NCBI GenBank assembly: GCA_021029095.1
Contig: JAJOHG010000362.1
Span: 1-26,306, forward strand
From: Phellopilus nigrolimitatus
Lineage: Eukaryota > Basidiomycota > Agaricomycetes > Hymenochaetales > Hymenochaetaceae
Length of the DNA: 26,306 nt
Reading direction: 5' to 3'
Under the pieces are notes generated by a model. That model searched no databases. It was given only the letters and a program-made list of their open reading frames with translations, and was not told the origin of the DNA. A program made the position numbers and the translations under genes. Shown here piece by piece: positions 20,701 through 26,306 of the stretch (the first letter of the stretch is position 1; every line of letters begins with the position of its first letter).

Positions 20701-22428
20701 AAGACGCCAATGCAGGATGTAATAAGCGATTCCGGCAGTTCGGGGTGAGCAAGCATGTTACCTATCGCAAATAGCTAAGTCTAACAGGCTAAATCTATCA
20801 TTTCTGGGTTTGAACACTCACGGACGACACCAAACATCTTCCGGCGTCCGATCTCGTCTGTGTAATCGAGATGAAGGGCGAGGTGAAGAAGCTCAGACAT
20901 GACAAACTCTGCGTCGGCCAATTGTTCCTCCCGCGTTTCAACCTCGTCGTCGTTTTCGCCGTCCCCTTGTAGTCTCATCACTTCGGCATCTTGCAGGACC
21001 TCGAGGAAACTGTTACATTGTGTTTGAAGATGGAAAGCGAGTGCGGTCACGACTGGGAGGGTGGCCTCGAGGCGAGCTTGATCGTCCGCGTCGATACAAT
21101 GTTCCACAAAAGCGCGTGCGAGGAGTGCAGTTTCTGTTTGAAGCTTTGACCAGAACATATCTAGTAAAAACGGATATAAGAACGTTTCGTGAGTAAAAAT
21201 GCACGACGCACCGTCAAACTCCACTTCCTGCACAACCTCTGCCCTCGTTACAAAGACACTCTTCAACGCATCCAGAGCAACCTCGGTGGTCATGCGCACG
21301 TCAAATAACTGCAAGAAGGCAGTTAGATCACCTTCGCATAGGTCAACCCAGCTGCCGAGCAGCTTTGCGGCAGCGACTCGCACGGCCTCCTCGCGGTCAC
21401 CAAGCCCTTGCTGCACGATTTGCTCGCGCTGTGCGATAGTCAACTGTTTCGGATGGGCGAGACGCGGTAGCACCGTCGCGTATACGAGCTTGCGGGTCAC
21501 GGCATCAACGTCACGTGAGCGCGTAAGCAGAGCTGGGAGTGTCGCTGGCGTGAAAGGGATGTGGATGAGCGCCGCGCGTCGGACTTCACTGAAAAAGGGT
21601 CATTCTCGTGTAGCAATCGGAACTGTTGGAAAATGCGTACACAGCAGGATCATAGAAAAGGCGGTCTAGGAGCGATGTGACGATGGGTTGTTCGTCGTCT
21701 TCAAGGTCATTCGGATCCTCGCTTGTTGCGAGCTTTGACAAGGCAGCAACACAGTGTGCCCTTACCAATGACTCCTTGTCGCAGAGGCGCTCTAGCAACG
21801 AGGTCCGCAACTCCGAGTATAAATCTTGACTATCCGAGTCGAATATGTGAGAGGAAGTCTATTTATAACAAATTCAAACGTACTCAATCTCTCCCAAGCT
21901 GGAGACGATGTCGGAGACGAAGTTCAGGCAGCGAAACCGAACGTCTTTGCTTTTCGCTTGGAATCCCTTCAGGAAATGCTTGAGTAGTCGTGCAACGAAT
22001 CTAGTCGAAGATGAATCATCGTCGTTGTCCTCCACGTCTTTATTAATTCCAATTTAATCCCAGTTGTAAGTCCATACCCTTCAAATAGTGATCACAGTGA
22101 GCCACGCACTTTTGTCGTTCAGAAATTTGATATAGTTTGCGACGAATTTGACGATACGGTCGGCATTTGGTGTGCCTTTCTTGACGACAAGAACTCTGTT
22201 CAACATATTCAGGAAAATTTCCGTGAATACCTTTTCCCCAACCAGCCTGACTTCCTCCCCTTTTCTCCCCTTATCCGCAGTTTCCACCACAGCAGCCGAT
22301 GCACTTTGGAGTTTGTACAACGCGACGCAATTCTTCCTGTGGGTTGCAGCTGAAGACTGAGCTTGATCAAATATAGTAGGGATTGACGTCGCAAGAGCAT
22401 CAAGATCGAATGTCGCCCGCGGTGCCAT
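17710..22428 (-). CDS. YCG1: Condensin complex subunit 3 (Ycg1/Cnd3/CAP-G family), left copy, complete
   Basis: This is the HEAT-repeat subunit of condensin, which binds the kleisin and DNA and compacts mitotic chromosomes. Nineteen exons join in frame to 1216 aa (high to low): 22428-22110, 22037-21884, 21829-21641, 21588-21212, 21160-20822, 20761-20595, 20538-20347, 20294-20166, 20101-19961, 19894-19772, 19716-19585, 19527-19397, 19338-19253, 19198-19089, 19031-18757, 18700-18398, 18329-18267, 18203-18117, 18043-17710. Residues 1-520 carry HEAT repeats (ADRIVKFVANYIKFL, DKESLVRAHCVAALSKL, KQLTIAQRE, DEIGRRKMFG). Residues about 555-840 match the Cnd3 C-terminal domain (LRCLCLCIAVLERV, FEENSTLEGVL, LREKGLLGLGLCCLIA). 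The tail from about 950 is disordered, with acidic Ser runs and an AT-hook-like RGRGRPPK. Its divergent neighbour is a paralogue. Confidence 0.93.
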
Positions 22429-22656
22429 CGAAAGCGGTGTTGTCGTCGTCAGTGATAAATAGCAATCAGTAAATGGGACAGAGACGAGTGAGCTTCAGGT
22501 GTGCTTCCGGACCGAACCAACCAACGACGCGTCTGTGGCGCAAGGCTTCCACTTTTGGGACGCGTCTTTCGCACACATTACGACTCGCCAACCTCCTGAG
22601 ACCAATCGTGCTCAACCACATTACGCTACTTGCAACCTCCACCAGTTTTCAATACG
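22429..22656. promoter_or_regulatory. Bidirectional promoter between the two condensin genes, with two GACGCGTC sites
   Basis: Only 228 bp separate the two ATGs. Two identical 8-bp palindromes, GACGCGTC, lie at 22526-22533 and 22559-22566, starts 33 bp apart. They sit about 97 bp from the left ATG and 90 bp from the right ATG. Each contains ACGCGT, the MluI cell-cycle box bound by MBF (Mbp1/Swi6-type) factors at G1/S in fungi. No TATA box was seen. ACGCGT occurs elsewhere in the window, so the call rests on pairing, symmetry and context. Confidence 0.55.
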
Positions 22657-25600
22657 ATGCCACTGCAACGAACGGCGACGCCCGTGTTTCTTGCGCTTCC
22701 AGAAAGTTTACCGAGAATATTTGAGCAGGCGCAAATATCGACAGCGAACCACCAGAAGAACTTCGTTGCACTGAACAAGTTACACCATGCCGCCGCGTCC
22801 GTCACGGAGCCAATGCAGAATGGGATAGAAATAACGCTCACTGGAGAGAGGCGCTTTGAAGAATTGTTTATCTCTATGCTGCTCAGAGTGTTGCCTCTGA
22901 AGAAGGGTGCCACGGTTGTAGACCGCATCGTAAAGTTTGTGGCAGGATATGTCAAGTTCATCAACGAAAAAGGTTAGTCAGCTCCTCCAAAATCAAGCAA
23001 TAAACTCGCTTCATCATGCCTTAGAAAAACAGACATCTAATGGGAATGACGAGGACGACGAGACACCGGCTTCTCGTTTTATCTTGCGCTTAATCAGGTA
23101 CCTTCTTAGGGGCTTCGAAGCTAAGGACAAGAACGTACGTTTCCGTATCCTTCAAATTATAGCAGAGATGCTTTCTACTATGGGAGAAATGGAGTACGTG
23201 TCTAAGTCCTACGAGAGACTCTTTACTAAAGCACGCGGCAGTGAGGAAATATATGAACTTCTCCATAAGTCTCTGGTAAACCGAGCGCACGACAAAGAAC
23301 CGGCTGTCAGGGCCCAGGCCATTGTTGCGCTCACAAAGCTGCTAAATCCAGAGAACACGGACGAAAGTCAAGAGGAGGTTATCGATGTACTACTTGACAC
23401 GCTAGTTCATGATCCATCTGCGTACGTCCCTTTGCTAGTCTTCTATGCTCCACTGCTGACTGCTTATAGTGAGGTCCGAAAGACGACGATTATACATGTT
23501 CCTCTCACCCAAAGAACACTCTCATCTGTCCTCACCCGTACTCGCGACGTCGATGCATCAATACGAAAGCTTGTTTATGTTCCGGTGCTAGAACAACTTG
23601 AAAACCCCAAGCAAATGACAATCGCGCAGCGCGAGTTCCTTGTTAGCACTGGCTTGAAGGACCGCGAACAGGCTGTCCGGGCTGCAGCGGCCAGACTCGT
23701 CGCCTCTTGGGCTGACACATTGAATGGAGACATTCTGCAGTTCATCAAGCTGTTCGACTTCGATCTTTCCGTAGACGAAGACGGGCCTGCGCAGCAGGCT
23801 CTGTTGTCCGTATTTGAAACACGCGTAGACATACTGGATAATCTTGATTTCGGCGGTACGTCTCTGTCGTCCTTTTATAAAAAGGATACTGATTGGGAGA
23901 GAAGACGCTTTCTGGCAGGAGCTTACACCTGAGAAGGCATTCCTCGCACGTGTATTCGTTGAGCATTGCATTCAATTGAAAGATGAAGGACGTATCGAGG
24001 CCAACATGCCTGTCATGACTGCCCTTGCGTTCAGGATACAAGCTCTCTACAACGCTTTACTAAGTCGGACACAGGCCGACGAAGAGAGTAAAGTGTTCGG
24101 TGGGAAAGACGACTCCGCTGATAGTAATAAGGACGAAGAAGTGTCAGGGATCCGGTTTGTTCTCGGCGAACTTATGAAGCTTGCCATCAATATGGACTAT
24201 GCTGATGAGATCGGGCGGAGGAAAATGTTTGCACTAGTTCGTACGTGCTCCTATTTGTGTCTCCCGTATCTTTGCTGAGCTCTGGATGTAGGCCACATGA
24301 TCTCTCAGGACAGTCTTCCGGATAACTTGGTTCCTCTTTGTCTCGATATTTTGAGGAAGCTGTCGTCTGGCGAACGGGATTTAATTCGCATCGTTGTGGA
24401 GGTCATACATGAGTTGAGAGACACGGATGCGGATGAGGATGACCTTGTATGTCCTGGCGAAGAAGAGTGTGCATTTATTTCAATTAACCTGCCTATTCTA
24501 GAGAGGGAAGAGCATGAGTGCCGACAATGTGGAAGACACACCTGTACCGGGAAGAACACCCGGTCGTCCGCGCAAGTTGCCTTCAGAAATGTCAGAGGAG
24601 GAGAAAGAGCGTGCAGATGCTGTTGATTTGCGTTGTCTTTCGCTTTGTATTGGGATGTTGGAGCGCGTAAACAGCGTAAGATAATTTTATATTTACTCTA
24701 TTTCGGAGGGGTTGACACACTTCGGAACGTTTTGATAGTCTTTTGAAGAGAATTCTACGCTTGAAGGCGTGCTCGGCGAGTTGATCATCCCGGCGGTCAA
24801 ACGAAAGGAACTTCCCCTCCGAGAGAAGGGCCTCGTGAGCCTGGGACTGTGTTGCCTCATTGCTCGGGTCTGTTCACATCCACTTCTACATTCCGGCCGC
24901 GCTGAACTCCTACTTGCTTCGTAGCGCATGGCTTTGAATTCCTTCCAACTCTTCTTGCAGCAAGTTCAGTCGTCTCCTGAGATGCTGAAGATCCGCATTT
25001 TGCATATCGTATTTGACGTCATGATGGTGCACGAGGAAGACTTTCTGGGCAATGCGGGCGTCGGTGTACGCTATTCTTCCTTTTTGTGCCGTCATGCTTA
25101 AGTGCTCATATCTTACGGCTTCGATATTGAAGGGCGATCGTGTTGTGGAATTCTTGACAAAAATATTTGAGAATGAAACGCCAAAGGTCCAGGCGGTGCT
25201 GTGCACTGGTCTTGCTAAGCTCATGCTCTCTGGAATGGTCTCTGATGAGAAGGTGAGGCGACCTCGCCAACATGCTTGGACTCGAGATTGATCAAACCTT
25301 CTTGTACAAGGTTCTCAAAGTCTTGTGATTGCCTACATGTCTCCAGGAACAGCGGATAACCAGGAAGTTCGACAATGTTTGTCGTACTTCTTCCCTATCT
25401 ACTGCTATTCCTCATCTGCCAACCAGAGGCGAATGCAGAAGGTGTGTGATTGTCCTCCGCTTCGCACACTGGAATTTGAAATCATCGTTACGACAGATCT
25501 TCATGTCTATGTTTGAGGAGCTTTCAAACATGCACAGTGAACTCGATGAAGACGAGGAGATGGTCAGCCCTTTGCAGGCAGGCTCTTTGCTCGTCGATTG

Positions 25601-26306
25601 GACAGACCCTCAGAAGTCTGTGTAGGTGACCTCCATTAAATTATCGAATGCAGTGCTAATAACAGTGATTTCAGTGAGATTCTCGGACAGAAGACAGATA
25701 AGCACGTTCATCTTGACCTAGCCGTTGACATTGTCAAAGCGTTATTCAACCAAGATCTCGAGAGTACGTTGTTTTCATCTTCCCTTTTCTCTTCTAGAGC
25801 GAAGCGCACTAATTTCGGTTTTCAGAGGATAGTAGGAAAGTTCTTTGTCAGCTACTCGCCAAGCTCTATGTTCCCGACGAAGTCGATGACGATAAAATCC
25901 GGACGTTGAAATTACTTGTGAACAATGTACGATCTGTGAGTACGCGAGTAAATCGTCAAAAGGAAATAGGTCTCTGAATAACAACCAAATAGCGCCGTCC
26001 CCTCAAAGACACAACAAGCAACAACGCTCTGACGCGTTTCGACAGTATCATTACCAAAAAGTTTGAAGCCCAACTCGAAGGATTCAACGAGGAAGAGTAT
26101 AGGCAACTTGAGTACCTCAAGGATCTCTTTGAATTTTTGGATGATATCATTCCTGATGATGACGAGGAGGATGTCAAGCCGAAGCGGAGTGCGAGAAAGA
26201 GGTAGGCGATTTATAAGTTAATGGATTCCAATAAGGTGCTGATATCTTAAAAGGCGTTCGGAGAGCATCGCGACTACCGCAACGGAGACTGGAGCCGATG
26301 AGGATG
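22657..26306 (+). CDS. Condensin subunit 3 paralogue (Ycg1/CAP-G family), right copy, runs off window
   Basis: Sixteen exons lie in the window: 22657-22972, 23025-23193, 23242-23421, 23470-23855, 23905-24240, 24292-24446, 24502-24675, 24739-24867, 24925-25065, 25133-25252, 25311-25441, 25497-25621, 25675-25763, 25826-25935, 25993-26201, and 26254 onward. The product matches the left copy block for block (DRIVKFVAGYVKFI, KQMTIAQRE, DEIGRRKMF, FEENSTLEGVL, LREKGLVSLGLCCLIA), but many other positions differ. Each exon has the same phase as its counterpart, except exon 11, which is 131 nt against 132. With GT-AG splicing this puts TGA in frame at 25326. A GC donor at 25258 joined to the acceptor at 25320 would restore frame. 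The ATG at 22657 aligns with the left start. The C-terminus is outside. It is either a second functional subunit or an early pseudogene. Confidence 0.82.
25253..25326 (+). other. Intron 10/exon 11 junction with 1-nt frame defect or shifted GC-AG splice
   Basis: The expected intron is 25253-25310 (GTGAGG...ACAAG). The following exon starts GTTCTCAAAGTCTTGTGA, which stops in frame. The left copy has GTC TTG ACC AGT CTT here, so the right copy lacks one base just before AGTCTT. A splice from AG/GC at 25257/25258 to AAAG at 25320 gives DEKVSLVIAYMSP, in frame but shorter than the left copy by two residues at this point. Confidence 0.7.

Overview
The window looks like nuclear DNA of a filamentous basidiomycete, probably an Agaricomycete. 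The genes are densely split by introns of about 48-70 nt with GTRNGT donors, CTRAY-like branch points and YAG acceptors, and the proteins match basidiomycete families. All exon models below were built by hand from splice signals, reading phase and recalled family conservation; no search or alignment program was run.

Layout, left to right: (1) 1-747, minus: a cyclic-nucleotide phosphodiesterase that runs off the left edge. (2) 2498-3834, plus: a DUF1769 protein with an unusually long first intron. (3) 4621-11113, plus: a full-length MRP-type (ABCC) ABC transporter of 1585 aa in 31 exons, with microexons and two GC-AG introns. (4) 12598-13814, plus: an unrecognised single-pass membrane protein. 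(5) 14728-15495, minus: a secreted, His/Pro/Lys-rich repeat protein with regularly spaced dibasic sites, resembling a Kex2-processed repeat precursor. (6) 16571-17507, plus: a small MAPEG-family membrane protein in 8 exons. (7) 17710-22428, minus, and (8) 22657 to the right edge, plus: two paralogous genes for condensin subunit 3 (Ycg1/CAP-G), head to head across a 228-bp intergenic region.

The most striking structure is the condensin pair. The two genes share intron positions and phases over at least 15 introns, but their proteins have diverged strongly, so this looks like an old inverted duplication and not an assembly artefact or a retrocopy. Their shared promoter holds two identical GACGCGTC palindromes, which contain the MluI cell-cycle box. 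The right-hand copy has one exon that is 1 nt short of the reading frame. It is either damaged or rescued by a shifted GC-AG splice. The second item of interest is the repeat-peptide precursor.

Apart from the condensin pair, the neighbours do not form an obvious pathway. An ABCC pump and a MAPEG protein can both relate to glutathione conjugates, but they are 5.4 kb apart with unrelated genes between them. No tRNA, rRNA, transposon or CRISPR was recognised.
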